Positions 5,717 to 15,229 of a stretch of DNA of 55,301 nucleotides are shown here, one piece after another. Each line of letters begins with the position of its first letter. Position 1 is the stretch's first letter. The DNA comes from an uncultured Rikenella sp. (GTDB lineage Bacteria > Bacteroidota > Bacteroidia > Bacteroidales > Rikenellaceae). The position numbers were made by a program, and so were the translations under genes. Below the pieces are notes generated by a model. It was not told the DNA's origin. It did not search any database and saw nothing but the letters and a program-made list of their open reading frames with translations. The DNA is taken from contig NZ_CAJTUJ010000003.1 of NCBI RefSeq assembly GCF_910579375.1, positions 1 through 55,301 on the forward strand, in the 5' to 3' direction.

Positions 5717-8020
5717 ATGGATTTTGCAAAACGCAGAAAATCAAATTTTTCGAACGGTAGAAAGCGGTCGTTGCGAATCGTAACGGCGGCTTTGTTGGGC
5801 TTGTTGGGGGGCTGTGTGTGGGGGGCATTTGCGCAGGGACAGGGGCTGGGGGCGCCGCAGAAACAGTCCGTCGATTTTGCATTCGGCTTGGGGAACTCGG
5901 AACTGAGCGTGAATTATGGTCAGAATGCCGCAGCGATGGCCAAATTCGATAAATTGGTGCGCGACGTGGCCAATTCGGCATCGGCACGGATCGACTCGGT
6001 GGTGATTACCGCTTATTCGACGGCTACGAACCCGCTCGGGAACGTCGATGTGGCGGAACAGCGGGTGTCTGCGGTTAAAGCGTATGTCGATCCGGTGATC
6101 CGGAACTCGCAGCTGCGTCAGGCGGTGGTCGTGACGGGGAACGTCGTGGCCAAAAACAACGTCATGATGCCGGACCAGGTATTCGGGATGTTGAAAAAGG
6201 TGACCGTTACCGTTTATATGAACGGGTCGAGCCTGGCGAAGAAAGGTACGACCAACGGCGGTGGGACGATGGGGAGCGACGAAAGTCGATATATGTCGCC
6301 GTTCGGCGGAAGCAACGTCTTCGGAACGACTTCGCGGCAGCAGCAAACGGCGGCTCAGGCGGACACTCATCGCGAACCGCAGCAGGTGGCGGTTGAAGTA
6401 GTGCCGAAACACGCTTTCTCGGCTAAGGAACAACCGCGGCAGGAAGTGGTCGTTGCGCGTCCGGCGGAACCGCAGCAGCCTGCTCAGACGAAACCGGTGG
6501 TTGCAGAGCGGGAGTCGGAAGTAATTTTGCCGGTCGATAATAATAAATCGACCCCGAAAGACGATTATAAGAAGGAACCGGTTCGGCAGTCGGAAGCGGT
6601 TGCTGTAACGCCTGTTGCTCCGGCGGAACCGTTGTGGGAACCGACCAAAGAGGAAAAGAAAGCTCTGGATGCGGAATTGCAGCGCTTTATCGACTCATTG
6701 GCCCAGCTGGAAGTGAAACGGAAACAAGAGGCGACTGCGGTGGCTCCTGCTCCTGCGGTTGTGGTAGAGACTCCGAAGGTTTCGAACGTGCAGCCTGTGC
6801 GGCCGGCGGTGGTAGCGGATAACAGCTATGCACAGCAGGGACGCAATCCGGAGATCGATGCGCTCGTACAGCAACTCCTCAAAGAACAAGGAGCGACTGC
6901 TACGGCGACCGTTCCTGCGGGGAGAGGCGGTGCGACGAATATCGCCGGTCTGGAGTTGGGGAACAGAACCGACGACAAGACCAATAAAGTGGTGTTGGAA
7001 GAGATCAGCACTACCCTCTTGCGCTCTTCGAATGCCAAACAGAAGGCGATTATGGAGCTCGAAATTTCAGGTAGCTCGGCTTTCGTGGCAGGGATGGCGG
7101 ATGCGAAGAAGATTAAAATGAAGCCGGCGAAAGCAGGAACGGTTGTGGAAGCGAAACCGGTGAAAGCGGAAAAACTGGCTAAACAGAAACCGGTCGTAGT
7201 AGCGAAAGAAAAAGAGAAGATCAAGGTAGAGGAAGAAGTGATCGCCGTTACGCCGATCGTACCGGCTGAAGTCGTGGCCAAAGAAGAGATCAAAGAGAAA
7301 GAAAAAGAAGAGGTTAAACCGGTGAAGGTGAAGCCTGTCAAGCCGTCGAAAGCAGTGGCTATCGAAGTGGTACCGGTCGAAGAGGTCGAAACCGCAAAAG
7401 TGAAAGAAAAAGAAGAGGTTAAACCGGTAAAGGTTAAGCCTGTTAAACCGGTGAAAGCGGAAAAACCGGCCAAAATCAAAACGGCGCATGAGCCGATGAC
7501 TTTGGTACGGCCGTTGGTGGCGGCGAAGACTAACCTGGCTTACTGGGCGGGAGTTGCGGCGAATGCCGAAGTCGAATTCTACTTCGCTAAACGTTGGTCG
7601 GCGATGGTCGAAGGGGTTTATACCGATTGGAACATGAACCTCTACAAGAAGCACTACGCTGTCAACGAAATCAGCCCGGAAGTACGTTATTGGACAACCC
7701 GGAAAGCGGGACAATATCGTGGCTTGTACGTTGGGGTATATGGACACTTGGGACAGTTCGACTACATGTCCAAAGATCGCCTTACGGGCGGTAAGACCGG
7801 GGACTACTACGGTGCCGGGATTTCGGTAGGGGGCTATCTGCCTTTCACTCCTCACTTCGGGATGGAACTCGGCTTGCGAGGGGGATATGTACGGGCGAAT
7901 TACGACCGTTACCACAAAGAAGTTTCGACCTATATATATGAATCGTCGAAGTCGGCCAACTATTTCGGTCTGACGGGAGCGAAAGTTTCATTGGTATACC
8001 GTTTCGGCTTGGGCCGGTAG
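5717..8020 (+). CDS. OmpA-like / DUF3575 outer-membrane protein with Lys-Pro-Glu linker
   Basis: A 767-residue exported protein with three parts. A basic N-terminus and hydrophobic segment (about residues 19-41, ending A-F-A-Q) form a signal peptide. Residues about 50-175 look like a divergent OmpA/MotB-type peptidoglycan-binding fold. Residues about 190-590 are a low-complexity linker rich in P, V, K and E, including two copies of K-E-E-V-K-P-V-K-V-K-P-V-K-P that begin 35 codons apart. Residues about 595-767 match DUF3575, a beta-barrel-like domain often encoded with fimbrial genes, and end in Y-R-F-G-L-G-R. It is first in the fimbrial locus, 31 nt before the DUF5119 gene. It probably anchors or assembles the fimbriae at the outer membrane; that role is inferred from position. 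Confidence 0.75.
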   Translation: MDFAKRRKSNFSNGRKRSLRIVTAALLGLLGGCVWGAFAQGQGLGAPQKQSVDFAFGLGNSELSVNYGQNAAAMAKFDKLVRDVANSASARIDSVVITAYSTATNPLGNVDVAEQRVSAVKAYVDPVIRNSQLRQAVVVTGNVVAKNNVMMPDQVFGMLKKVTVTVYMNGSSLAKKGTTNGGGTMGSDESRYMSPFGGSNVFGTTSRQQQTAAQADTHREPQQVAVEVVPKHAFSAKEQPRQEVVVARPAEPQQPAQTKPVVAERESEVILPVDNNKSTPKDDYKKEPVRQSEAVAVTPVAPAEPLWEPTKEEKKALDAELQRFIDSLAQLEVKRKQEATAVAPAPAVVVETPKVSNVQPVRPAVVADNSYAQQGRNPEIDALVQQLLKEQGATATATVPAGRGGATNIAGLELGNRTDDKTNKVVLEEISTTLLRSSNAKQKAIMELEISGSSAFVAGMADAKKIKMKPAKAGTVVEAKPVKAEKLAKQKPVVVAKEKEKIKVEEEVIAVTPIVPAEVVAKEEIKEKEKEEVKPVKVKPVKPSKAVAIEVVPVEEVETAKVKEKEEVKPVKVKPVKPVKAEKPAKIKTAHEPMTLVRPLVAAKTNLAYWAGVAANAEVEFYFAKRWSAMVEGVYTDWNMNLYKKHYAVNEISPEVRYWTTRKAGQYRGLYVGVYGHLGQFDYMSKDRLTGGKTGDYYGAGISVGGYLPFTPHFGMELGLRGGYVRANYDRYHKEVSTYIYESSKSANYFGLTGAKVSLVYRFGLGR

Positions 8021-8051
8021 TAATTTTTGAATAGGGAAACGCAGATTTATC

Positions 8052-9035
8052 ATGAACAAGATACTACATTTCGGAAGATCGAAAAAGCTGGGGGTGATTG
8101 TCATGGCTGTGGCGGCTGCTTGGAGCGGTTTGGGGACGACATCGTGTGTCAGACGGAATTTGTACACCAAACCGGACGAAGGGCGCGTGATTGTGAATTT
8201 CGACTGGAAAAACAAAGTCGAAGGAACGACGGCGCCGGAGAAAATGTCGGTCTACCTCTATAACGAAGATGGCAGCAAACTGTATCACGGTGAGACCGGA
8301 GAAGACGGCTCTTATCAGGGGACGGTAGCATCGGGGAAATATAAAGTATTGGCTTTTAACGAAGGGATCGAAGGGATCAAATTTGCCGATATTGAAAGCT
8401 TTGAAAAGGCATATGCTTATGCGCTGCCGTTGAATAACAAGGCTTTGGAAGAGGATGAGTGGATCAAGGAGGCGGGCGGATGGCTTTATAGCGGACAGTT
8501 CGCGGAATTGACCGTTGCGAAAGAAGATACCGTCGTGACCACATTGGCGCCGGCACCGCGGGTACAGCGGGTGGTGGTAAAGATTCTTGTGAATGGCGAT
8601 GCGGATAAGGTGACCGGCTTACAGATGGCTTTGACTGGAGTGGCTTCTTCGATCCGGTTGTGCTCCGGAGAGTGTACGGGGGGATATAAAGCGGTGGTAC
8701 CTTTGAACCATCAGGTGGAGCAGGTGGATGGCTCTGTGCTCTATTCGGCGAATGCTTTGGTCTTCGGAATCCGGCCTTCGGAAGGAGAGAGTCAGGGATC
8801 GAATAGCGTGCGGTTGGATTTGAATTTCGACAATGGCGGCTCGCAGCAAATCGAAGCAGAGATTGGGCCGGAAATTATCGATAATCCGGATGCCATCGAA
8901 ATAACGATTGATATCGATGTGGAAGTTTCGGCTACTTCTCAAGGCGGATTTACGGCTCAAATCACCGATTTCGAGGTGACTACCGACGATATGATCGTGA
9001 ATAACCGGCCAAATACCAGCGGTGCGGGGAATTAG
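8052..9035 (+). CDS. DUF5119 fimbrial accessory lipoprotein (FimB/Mfa2-like)
   Basis: A 327-residue protein with an N-terminal hydrophobic stretch ending T-T-S-C at about residue 32, which makes a lipoprotein. The body matches DUF5119, a beta-sandwich family related to the Mfa2/FimB tip or anchor proteins of Bacteroidales fimbriae: R-V-I-V-N-F-D-W near residue 44, and Y-L-Y-N-E-D-G-S followed by G-x-Y-K-V-L-A-F-N-E. It lies between the OmpA/DUF3575 protein and two fimbrillins, probably in one transcript. The expected role is to anchor the fimbrium or control its length at the outer membrane. Confidence 0.8.
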   Translation: MNKILHFGRSKKLGVIVMAVAAAWSGLGTTSCVRRNLYTKPDEGRVIVNFDWKNKVEGTTAPEKMSVYLYNEDGSKLYHGETGEDGSYQGTVASGKYKVLAFNEGIEGIKFADIESFEKAYAYALPLNNKALEEDEWIKEAGGWLYSGQFAELTVAKEDTVVTTLAPAPRVQRVVVKILVNGDADKVTGLQMALTGVASSIRLCSGECTGGYKAVVPLNHQVEQVDGSVLYSANALVFGIRPSEGESQGSNSVRLDLNFDNGGSQQIEAEIGPEIIDNPDAIEITIDIDVEVSATSQGGFTAQITDFEVTTDDMIVNNRPNTSGAGN

Positions 9036-9105
9036 GTGATAGGCGGGGTGAGAAACGGGGGGAGACTGTTGGATACGAACTAAAATTAATCGGGGGGAAA
9101 TATAG

Positions 9106-10023
9106 ATGATCATGAAAAAAATCACTTGGTTCTCGGCACTGACGGCGATATGCGCCGTGGCTGTAGGAGTGAGCGGTTGTACCAAAAAGGAACTGGAGAT
9201 TCCGGCGGGAGAAAAATCTCAGTTGTTGCTGACCGGAAAAACCCAGCAAATGGGAGTGACCAAGGCGCAGAAGGCGACCACTACCCAACCGTTGGCGAAT
9301 AATTTCGAAACCGGGATATATGTGGTGAATCGGACTTCGGGCGAAAATGTGGGGACGGCGGGGGTGTCCAATTTGAAGCATGTGTCCGATGCGTCGGGGG
9401 CGTTGATTAATACCGGCGCTCCGATTATCTTGACCACGGGTTGGGAATACGATATGATCGCTTACGGGCCGCATGATCCGGCGGTGGTGGCTGCGAACGG
9501 AGTAAAAGTCGCGCATGGGAACGATATGATCTGGGCGAAGAGCGCCGGTGAGAAACCCAATGCGAAGACACATAGCACGGCATTGACCTTTCAACATAAA
9601 GTATCGCAGATCGAATTCGAACTGGTGGATGGCGGGACTACCGGAGAGGGAAATTCTGTGAACTTGGCGGGAGCGACATTCAAGGTGACGGGGTTTGTTA
9701 AGGACGGGACCGTAGATTTGACCACCGGTGCGATGACCCTCGGGGCGGTTGATCCGACGATCGTTTTGACCGGGATCAATAATACTGATCTGAAGACCGA
9801 TGTAATCTATTTCGTGCCGGGAGAAAATTTGCAGTTGAACGCGGAAGTGACTTTGGCCGACGGAACTACCTTCTCGGGTGTCTATAAGAAGAAGTTCGAA
9901 GCCGGAAGACATTATCAGGTCAAGATTAAAGTACTCGATTTGGACACCGATTTGGATCTGGATGACAGTACATTGCTTCCGTGGGAAGAAGACGAAGAGG
10001 GAGATTTGGAACTCGGACAATAA
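9106..10023 (+). CDS. Fimbrillin-family lipoprotein with acidic C-terminus
   Basis: A 305-residue protein with a lipoprotein signal (G-V-S-G-C, Cys25). It has the fimbrillin-family pattern: a T-K-A-Q segment about 30 residues after the Cys where maturation cleavage would occur, a T-G-W-E-Y-D-M-I-A-Y-G strand, F-Q-H-K-V-S-Q-I-E-F-E-L, and a late G-R-H-Y-Q-V-K-I. Known FimA/Mfa1-type subunits polymerise by donor-strand exchange after removal of the N-terminal strand. The tail is unusually acidic (W-E-E-D-E-E-G-D-L-E-L). ATG at 9106 or 9112 could be the start; the choice only affects two residues. Confidence 0.82.
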   Translation: MIMKKITWFSALTAICAVAVGVSGCTKKELEIPAGEKSQLLLTGKTQQMGVTKAQKATTTQPLANNFETGIYVVNRTSGENVGTAGVSNLKHVSDASGALINTGAPIILTTGWEYDMIAYGPHDPAVVAANGVKVAHGNDMIWAKSAGEKPNAKTHSTALTFQHKVSQIEFELVDGGTTGEGNSVNLAGATFKVTGFVKDGTVDLTTGAMTLGAVDPTIVLTGINNTDLKTDVIYFVPGENLQLNAEVTLADGTTFSGVYKKKFEAGRHYQVKIKVLDLDTDLDLDDSTLLPWEEDEEGDLELGQ

Positions 10024-10091
10024 CACCAAAGCGCATAGAAATCTGCCCCCTTTGGGGGGTATCATTATCTTCAAATATCGAGAGTGAGATT

Positions 10092-11000
10092 ATGAAAACG
10101 TTTTACGTACTTGCGGCTCTTTTTCTGACAGTGACCGGTTGTACCAAAAAAGATACGGAAAGGGATCAAAAAGTTCCTTCTGAATTGATTTTGAACGGAG
10201 AAGTGACATTCAGCGACAATGATCCTGAGACCGCTTCCTCTGTCTCGGCGGTAAAACAAGTGGAAACACGCGCGGGAGGGCAATTGCCGGCCAGTACCTC
10301 TTTGGGAGTCTATATTCGGAATACTCCGGAGACTGCGGGTGCGGGGGATTTGAATGCAGCAGAGTGGAAAAATCTGCCGTTCGTTTGTAATTCCAGCGGA
10401 CAGATTGTTCTATCGGGGGGCACAGGTGGCGTGATTCTGACCTCGGGGATTCAGTATGATATCTTGGCCTATTCACCGCAGGTTCAGACCGTGAGCGACG
10501 CTCATCGAATACCGGTGAATCATGGAACGGATATCTTGTGGGGGAAGAAGACGGTAAAAGCAGTGCCGGGGGCGACACGGGTGAACTTGGAATTCAGACA
10601 TGCCGGAGCACAGGTCGGGTTCAAATTGAAACCGAAGGCTGGGACGACGATGGATTTGAGCAATGCCCAGATGACAGTTACCGGTTTTTATAAGACCGGG
10701 ACATTGGATTTGGAGACGGGGAAGATTACGGGGGCGGATCCGACCGAGAAATTGACGGATAAGACGGGCGCGAAATCGTATGTTCTGGCGACGGGTGATA
10801 AGATGACCGTGAATGCGACTGTGACGGGTGTTCCGGATCAGCCTACGTTTACCGGTTCTTATACCTTGACTCTCAAACCGGGGAAATCTTATCTCTATAC
10901 CATTACGCTGAATCCGAATGGTGAAGCACCGGTTAAATTCGATCCAGAGGTGGTGGATTGGGAAGATGTAGCGGCTGGCAACGATGTGATTATCAAATAG
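10092..11000 (+). CDS. Fimbrillin-family lipoprotein
   Basis: A 302-residue paralogue of the preceding gene: lipobox V-T-G-C at Cys17, a V-E-T-R-A-G-G segment that matches the Arg maturation site seen in many fimbrillins, then S-G-I-Q-Y-D-I-L-A-Y-S, L-E-F-R-H-A-G-A-Q-V-G-F and G-K-S-Y-L-Y-T-I-T-L-N-P-N-G. The end (V-V-D-W-E-D-V) follows the usual V-x-x-W-x-x pattern. The ATG at 10092 starts the signal peptide; an upstream start at 9981 lies in the previous gene. This gene ends the fimbrial operon and is followed by a strong terminator. Confidence 0.82.
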   Translation: MKTFYVLAALFLTVTGCTKKDTERDQKVPSELILNGEVTFSDNDPETASSVSAVKQVETRAGGQLPASTSLGVYIRNTPETAGAGDLNAAEWKNLPFVCNSSGQIVLSGGTGGVILTSGIQYDILAYSPQVQTVSDAHRIPVNHGTDILWGKKTVKAVPGATRVNLEFRHAGAQVGFKLKPKAGTTMDLSNAQMTVTGFYKTGTLDLETGKITGADPTEKLTDKTGAKSYVLATGDKMTVNATVTGVPDQPTFTGSYTLTLKPGKSYLYTITLNPNGEAPVKFDPEVVDWEDVAAGNDVIIK

Positions 11001-11020
11001 ATTTAAGGTAAAAATGGATA

Positions 11021-11061
11021 AGGGGTCGGTATTCTTGAGAATACCGACCCCTACTGTTTTT
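11021..11061 (+). terminator. Terminator of the fimbrial operon
   Basis: A perfect 14-bp stem (AGGGGTCGGTATTC with its complement, loop TTGA) is followed by CTGTTTTT. Confidence 0.92.
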
Positions 11062-11321
11062 GTGGGTTTCTGACGGTGGAAATTTAGTAGTACTCTACCC
11101 TATTCGGACACATATTGGGAAATCAGGTTGCTGAACCGCGAGTAAAATGTCGCACGGATCATTCATTGTTGAAGTAAATCTATGAATCTCTCCTTGTAAT
11201 AAGTAGGCCTAGTCGAAAGAGAGAGTTTCCAGAATATTGAATCTCTGATTATCGATCGTTTTACCCCGTTCCGACGCTGCTTTCCATATCCTTGTTAACT
11301 CCCAGAAGCATCTAATAGGTT
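11062..11321. other. Intergenic gap between convergent transcripts
   Basis: About 260 nt of AT-richer sequence with no convincing ORF, RNA or repeat. It separates the fimbrial terminator from the terminator of the phosphate transporter gene. Confidence 0.4.
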
Positions 11322-11360
11322 GGAAAAAATAACCCTTTGCCTCGGAAAGAGACAAAGGGT
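11322..11360 (-). terminator. Terminator of the PiT gene
   Basis: The stem ACCCTTTGCCTC / GAGACAAAGGGT (one mismatch, loop GGAAA) is followed on the minus strand by a TTATTTTTT tract. Confidence 0.85.
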
Positions 11361-11408
11361 CGGATTTTCGAAACGGAATTTTGCCCGTATGTCGTGATCG
11401 GCGCCGGA

Positions 11409-13658
11409 CTATTCATCCGCCGCTAAGAAATGCTTCTGAGCCTTCAGCAAATTCCTGGACTGAAGCACCATCGTTTTCGTCTCGTTGATGATGTCGAGAT
11501 ACAGCATACTGCTCCGAGAGCTCGACGCATTGTCCCGTACTCGATAAATCTGGTTTTTGATCGCCTTGGCCAGTATCTCGAACAACTCGTCCCGGTGTTG
11601 CAACGCATCGTCCAAATGGCTGAAATCTTTGGTCTGCAACATCCGGATAATCTCGTCGTAAATATCCGAAACCCGTTTGTTGATCTCTTGCAGATCGGAC
11701 AACTGTGCCGGACTCAATCCCTCGTGGTTGTTGTCGATGTGGTCGAAGCTCGGCCGCGTGATATGCACCAATGCCTTCGCCACTTCGTTCACGTAGTCCG
11801 CCACCTGAACGTAATAGTGAGCCGTATCGATGTTGTTGGCCTCCAGCTTGCGCAAGATCGGCAGTAACCGATACTTCCGCTCGTGTGCCTCCTGATACAT
11901 CTGCTCCGCCGCCCGCATCGTATCTTTCAGTTTCCGACGGTCTTCGCTCGCCAGCCCCTCGATCGTCTCCTGATAGAGCTTGGTCATCGTCTGCATGGCG
12001 TTGCAAATCTCCTGCGTCGATTCATCCACAATGTTCAATTCCTTGTCATCCCCGTTGTACATGGCTTCGCGCGCTGCCGCTTTCTTCTGCCGCCGCGAGA
12101 AGAGCACCTTGCTCTGGAACAGGATGAAAGCGCAGACCGCCGCCAGCCCGTAGATGGAGATATTTCCGCCGTACATCAGCACTAGCCCGACGATAAACGC
12201 CACCGTAAACGCCACCGCCGCCGTCAGGAACCAGCCCGAGATCACCGTCAATACCCCCGTGATCCGATACACGGCGCTTTCGCGTCCCCATGCGCGGTCG
12301 GCCAGCGAAGAACCCATCGCCACCATGAAAGTAACGTAGGTGGTCGAAAGCGGCAACCGCAACGAAGTGGCCGATGCGATCAGGATCGAAGCGACCGCCA
12401 GATTGACCGTGGCCCGGATCAAGTCGAACGGTGCTTTCTCCGCTGCTTCGATCACCGCCATCGGCTCGAATCGCCGCGCGAGGAACCGTTGTGCCCGTTC
12501 CGGCACGTATTTGGCGAAATTTTTGTTAAAATTGACCGCTCCGCGCACCAAGGCCCGCGACAGCGACGTAGAGCCGAATCGCTCTACTCCATCGTCCTGC
12601 CGTGCCAGATTGATTTCGGTGTCGGAAACCGACCGGGCTTTCTTCGAGAGCCAGATGGTGATGACCATAATCAGCCCCCCGATGAACAGGATCAGCGGAT
12701 TGGCAGGTACGGCCCCTGCCAGTTCCGACATTTTGAGGGTTGAAATATCAACTCCCGCAGCCGCCGCATTCGAAGCAATGTTGTAGGAGTCGAAACCCGC
12801 CACGAATACCCCGATAAAATTCACCAGGTCATTACCCGCAAAAGCCAGCGCCAACGACAAAGTTCCCGCCAATACCGTCAGCTTGAGGATGTTGATCTTA
12901 AATAAGTAATGGATCAGGCCCATCAGGATAGTCCATCCGATAAAACAGTAGACCATCATCAATCCCGTGTGGGCGTTCATCCACGCCATCAGTTCGTGCG
13001 GCATGATCGAGGTGTCTTTCATCCCTTTGAAGATGGCGAAGTATGAGATCGCCGTAAGTGCGATCCCGCACCACAGCGGCCCGATGTAGCGAAATGATTT
13101 CTGGTAATGGAACGAGAAGATCACGCGGGTCACGTACATGACCACGGTACCGGTAATGAATGCGACGATGACGGATGTCAATATTCCCGATATGATCCCC
13201 AATGCCTTTCCGGAGTTGATGTAGATGGGCAGTTCTGCCATGCTTCCCCCTGCATTCCAGATTTTTACAAGTGCTACAGCCACGGCAGAGCCCAGCAGTT
13301 CGAATACGAGCGATACGGTGGTCGAGGTAGGAAGCCCGAAAGTATTGAACATATCCAGCAGGATCACGTCGGTGAACATGACTGCAAGGAAGATCATCAT
13401 CATCTCGTGGAAGTAGAAGTTTTCGGGAAAGAAAACTCCCCGGCGTGCCACTTCCATCATACCGCTGGAGAAAATGGAGCCGAGGAGAATCCCTGCCGAA
13501 GCGACGAGCAGGATGACGTATCGCGGCGCGGCTTTCGAGCCTAAGGCCGAGTTTAGGAAATTGACGGCGTCGTTCGAAACTCCCACTACAAGGTCGGAAA
13601 CGGCGAGAGCCATCAGAATCACCAAGACAAACAGATAGATATTGTCCATAGAAGACAC
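11409..13658 (-). CDS. PiT-family phosphate transporter with PhoU-like tail
   Basis: A 749-residue inner-membrane transporter of the PiT (PF01384) family for phosphate uptake. Seen: N-terminal helices with G-V-S-N-D-A-V-N-F-L-N, a G-x-N-D-A-type PiT signature, and the repeat-defining G-L-P-T-S-T-T-V-S-L-V-F-E-L-L-G; a second half-repeat carries S-L-R-L-P-L-S-T-T-Y-V-T-F-M-V. After the last helices (to about residue 520) there is a soluble, helical, charged C-terminus of about 220 residues resembling PhoU/DUF47, so regulator and transporter seem fused, as in other Bacteroidota. It lies 118 nt downstream of ruvA on the same strand. The start could be M1 or M4. Confidence 0.88.
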   Translation of the reverse strand: MSSMDNIYLFVLVILMALAVSDLVVGVSNDAVNFLNSALGSKAAPRYVILLVASAGILLGSIFSSGMMEVARRGVFFPENFYFHEMMMIFLAVMFTDVILLDMFNTFGLPTSTTVSLVFELLGSAVAVALVKIWNAGGSMAELPIYINSGKALGIISGILTSVIVAFITGTVVMYVTRVIFSFHYQKSFRYIGPLWCGIALTAISYFAIFKGMKDTSIMPHELMAWMNAHTGLMMVYCFIGWTILMGLIHYLFKINILKLTVLAGTLSLALAFAGNDLVNFIGVFVAGFDSYNIASNAAAAGVDISTLKMSELAGAVPANPLILFIGGLIMVITIWLSKKARSVSDTEINLARQDDGVERFGSTSLSRALVRGAVNFNKNFAKYVPERAQRFLARRFEPMAVIEAAEKAPFDLIRATVNLAVASILIASATSLRLPLSTTYVTFMVAMGSSLADRAWGRESAVYRITGVLTVISGWFLTAAVAFTVAFIVGLVLMYGGNISIYGLAAVCAFILFQSKVLFSRRQKKAAAREAMYNGDDKELNIVDESTQEICNAMQTMTKLYQETIEGLASEDRRKLKDTMRAAEQMYQEAHERKYRLLPILRKLEANNIDTAHYYVQVADYVNEVAKALVHITRPSFDHIDNNHEGLSPAQLSDLQEINKRVSDIYDEIIRMLQTKDFSHLDDALQHRDELFEILAKAIKNQIYRVRDNASSSRSSMLYLDIINETKTMVLQSRNLLKAQKHFLAADE

Positions 13659-13776
13659 AAGGTGTGTGGTTAAAAAGGCGGGGCGGCGAAAAGCTTTTCG
13701 GGCCCATCGACCGAAATCCCCGACGAAAATACCGAATTAATCTCGATTTACCAAGATACGATAGGCGATTGTGCGG

Positions 13777-14367
13777 TTACAGTTGGGTAAGTGCCTGGCG
13801 AATAATGGCTTCGGCAGTGAGTGACGGATTTTCGCGGCAGATCGCCTTGACGACCTTTTCGCAGGCCGATTTCGGATAGCCGAGAATGGTGAGAGCCGAT
13901 ATCGCTTCGTCGATGTTTTCGGTCACTTCGGCGAAGATGCCCGGCGCGGCATCCGACACGGCCGCCACGTTGAGCACTTTGTTTCTCAGGTCGACAATGG
14001 CCCGTTCGGCGGTCTTTGCGCCGATCCCCTTGACGCTTTTTAAAGCTCCCACATTACCCGTGGCGATGATCTGTACCATATCCTCCACCCCGTACGACGA
14101 GAGCATGATCCGGGCGGTATTGGCCCCGACTCCCGATACGGAGAGCAGCAGGCGGAAGAGTTCGCGCTCTTTCTGCTGGCTGAACCCGAAGAATATCTGG
14201 GCGTCTTCGCGTTGGATGTGGTGGATGTAGAGGGTCGTTTCGGTCACCGAGCTAATGGCGGTGTAGGTTTGCAACGAGATTTGGAGCAGGTAGCCGATCC
14301 CTGCCGCTTCGATGACGACATAGGTGGGGGTCAGTTCGGCGATTCGGCCTTTGATGTATTCGTACAT
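13777..14367 (-). CDS. ruvA: Holliday junction branch migration protein RuvA
   Basis: A 196-residue RuvA, the usual length. The N-terminal OB fold starts M-Y-E-Y-I-K-G-R-I. The two helix-hairpin-helix motifs are L-L-S-V-S-G-V-G-A-N-T-A and L-K-S-V-K-G-I-G-A-K-T-A-E-R, and the C-terminal domain that binds RuvB is present (L-T-I-L-G-Y). RuvA tetramers clamp the four-way junction and load RuvB. ruvB is not adjacent. It is transcribed away from the OmpH-like gene. Confidence 0.97.
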   Translation of the reverse strand: MYEYIKGRIAELTPTYVVIEAAGIGYLLQISLQTYTAISSVTETTLYIHHIQREDAQIFFGFSQQKERELFRLLLSVSGVGANTARIMLSSYGVEDMVQIIATGNVGALKSVKGIGAKTAERAIVDLRNKVLNVAAVSDAAPGIFAEVTENIDEAISALTILGYPKSACEKVVKAICRENPSLTAEAIIRQALTQL

Positions 14368-14393
14368 AAAAGTTGGAGTGAGTGAGCCCGGAA

Positions 14394-14401
14394 CAAAGAT
14401 A
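14394..14401 (-). promoter_or_regulatory. -7 element upstream of ruvA
   Basis: TATCTTTG on the minus strand, 27 nt before the ruvA start codon, fits TAnnTTTG. No clear -33 TTTG was found. Confidence 0.5.
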
Positions 14402-14496
14402 ACTTTTTCCCGGAGATTTCGGGAAACCGCGCGGGGAGATGGAATATTTTTACCATATTTGCACCATAAAATCGGAAACTCAATATTTTAACGGGA

Positions 14497-15156
14497 ATGA
14501 ATAAAATGACACTCAACATCGTATCGTTGGCAGCGGCTTTGACGCTGGGATCGGTTTTCGTCGGCTGCGGAACCTCTTCGAATAAGGGGGATTCGACGAC
14601 GGGGGCAGCGAATGCGGCGGATTCTGCGCAAACGACTGCGACGACGGACGCGATCGAATATAACGGAAAGATCGTTTACGTACAGATCGACTCCGTTATG
14701 AGCGGCTATGGGTTGGCGAAGGATTTGCTGGACGCTCTGGCCGAAAAGAGCAAAAAGGCGCAGAATGAACTGACGGCAAAGGGGCGGAGTCTGGAGCGCG
14801 AGATGCGCGACTATCAGGAGAAGGCGCAGAAGGGGTTGATTACGCGGTTCCAGGCACAGGACATCGAAGCGGGATTACAGAAGAAACAGCAGGCGGTGAT
14901 GGACTATCGGGATCGGAAGATGCAGGAGTTGGCGGAAGAAGAGGCGGTAACGATGAACCGGATCAGCGAGGCGATCATGCAGTATGTGCGGAAATACAAT
15001 GCAGAGAAGAAATACAGCATGATTATCAGTACGCAGGGTGGGAATACGGTTTTGCTGGCCGATCCGTCGTTGAACATTACGGACGACTTGCTGAAGGGGC
15101 TGAATGACGAGTACCGTCTTCAGCTGGATACGATGAAGCAGGCGGCGACGAAGTAG
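14497..15156 (+). CDS. OmpH/Skp-family lipoprotein (periplasmic chaperone-like)
   Basis: A 219-residue protein with a lipoprotein signal (V-F-V-G-C, Cys24), a Ser/Thr/Ala-rich stretch of about 30 residues, then an OmpH domain: I-V-Y-V-Q-I-D-S-V at its start, a long charged coiled-coil (about residues 78-160), and the C-terminal Y-S-M-I-I-S-T-Q-G-G-N-T-V-L-L-A-D-P strand segment. Skp-type proteins trimerise and hold unfolded outer-membrane proteins in the periplasm. The lipid anchor and spacer are a Bacteroidota variation. It appears monocistronic. Confidence 0.85.
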   Translation: MNKMTLNIVSLAAALTLGSVFVGCGTSSNKGDSTTGAANAADSAQTTATTDAIEYNGKIVYVQIDSVMSGYGLAKDLLDALAEKSKKAQNELTAKGRSLEREMRDYQEKAQKGLITRFQAQDIEAGLQKKQQAVMDYRDRKMQELAEEEAVTMNRISEAIMQYVRKYNAEKKYSMIISTQGGNTVLLADPSLNITDDLLKGLNDEYRLQLDTMKQAATK

Positions 15157-15202
15157 TTCGTTGGTATGACAGAATAGATTGAACGCAATTTTTCGCGACA
15201 AG

Positions 15203-15229
15203 GGCCTCTTTTCACGGGAGGCCTTTTTT
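15203..15229 (+). terminator. Terminator after the OmpH-like gene
   Basis: The hairpin GGCCTC / GAGGCC is followed by six T residues. Confidence 0.8.
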
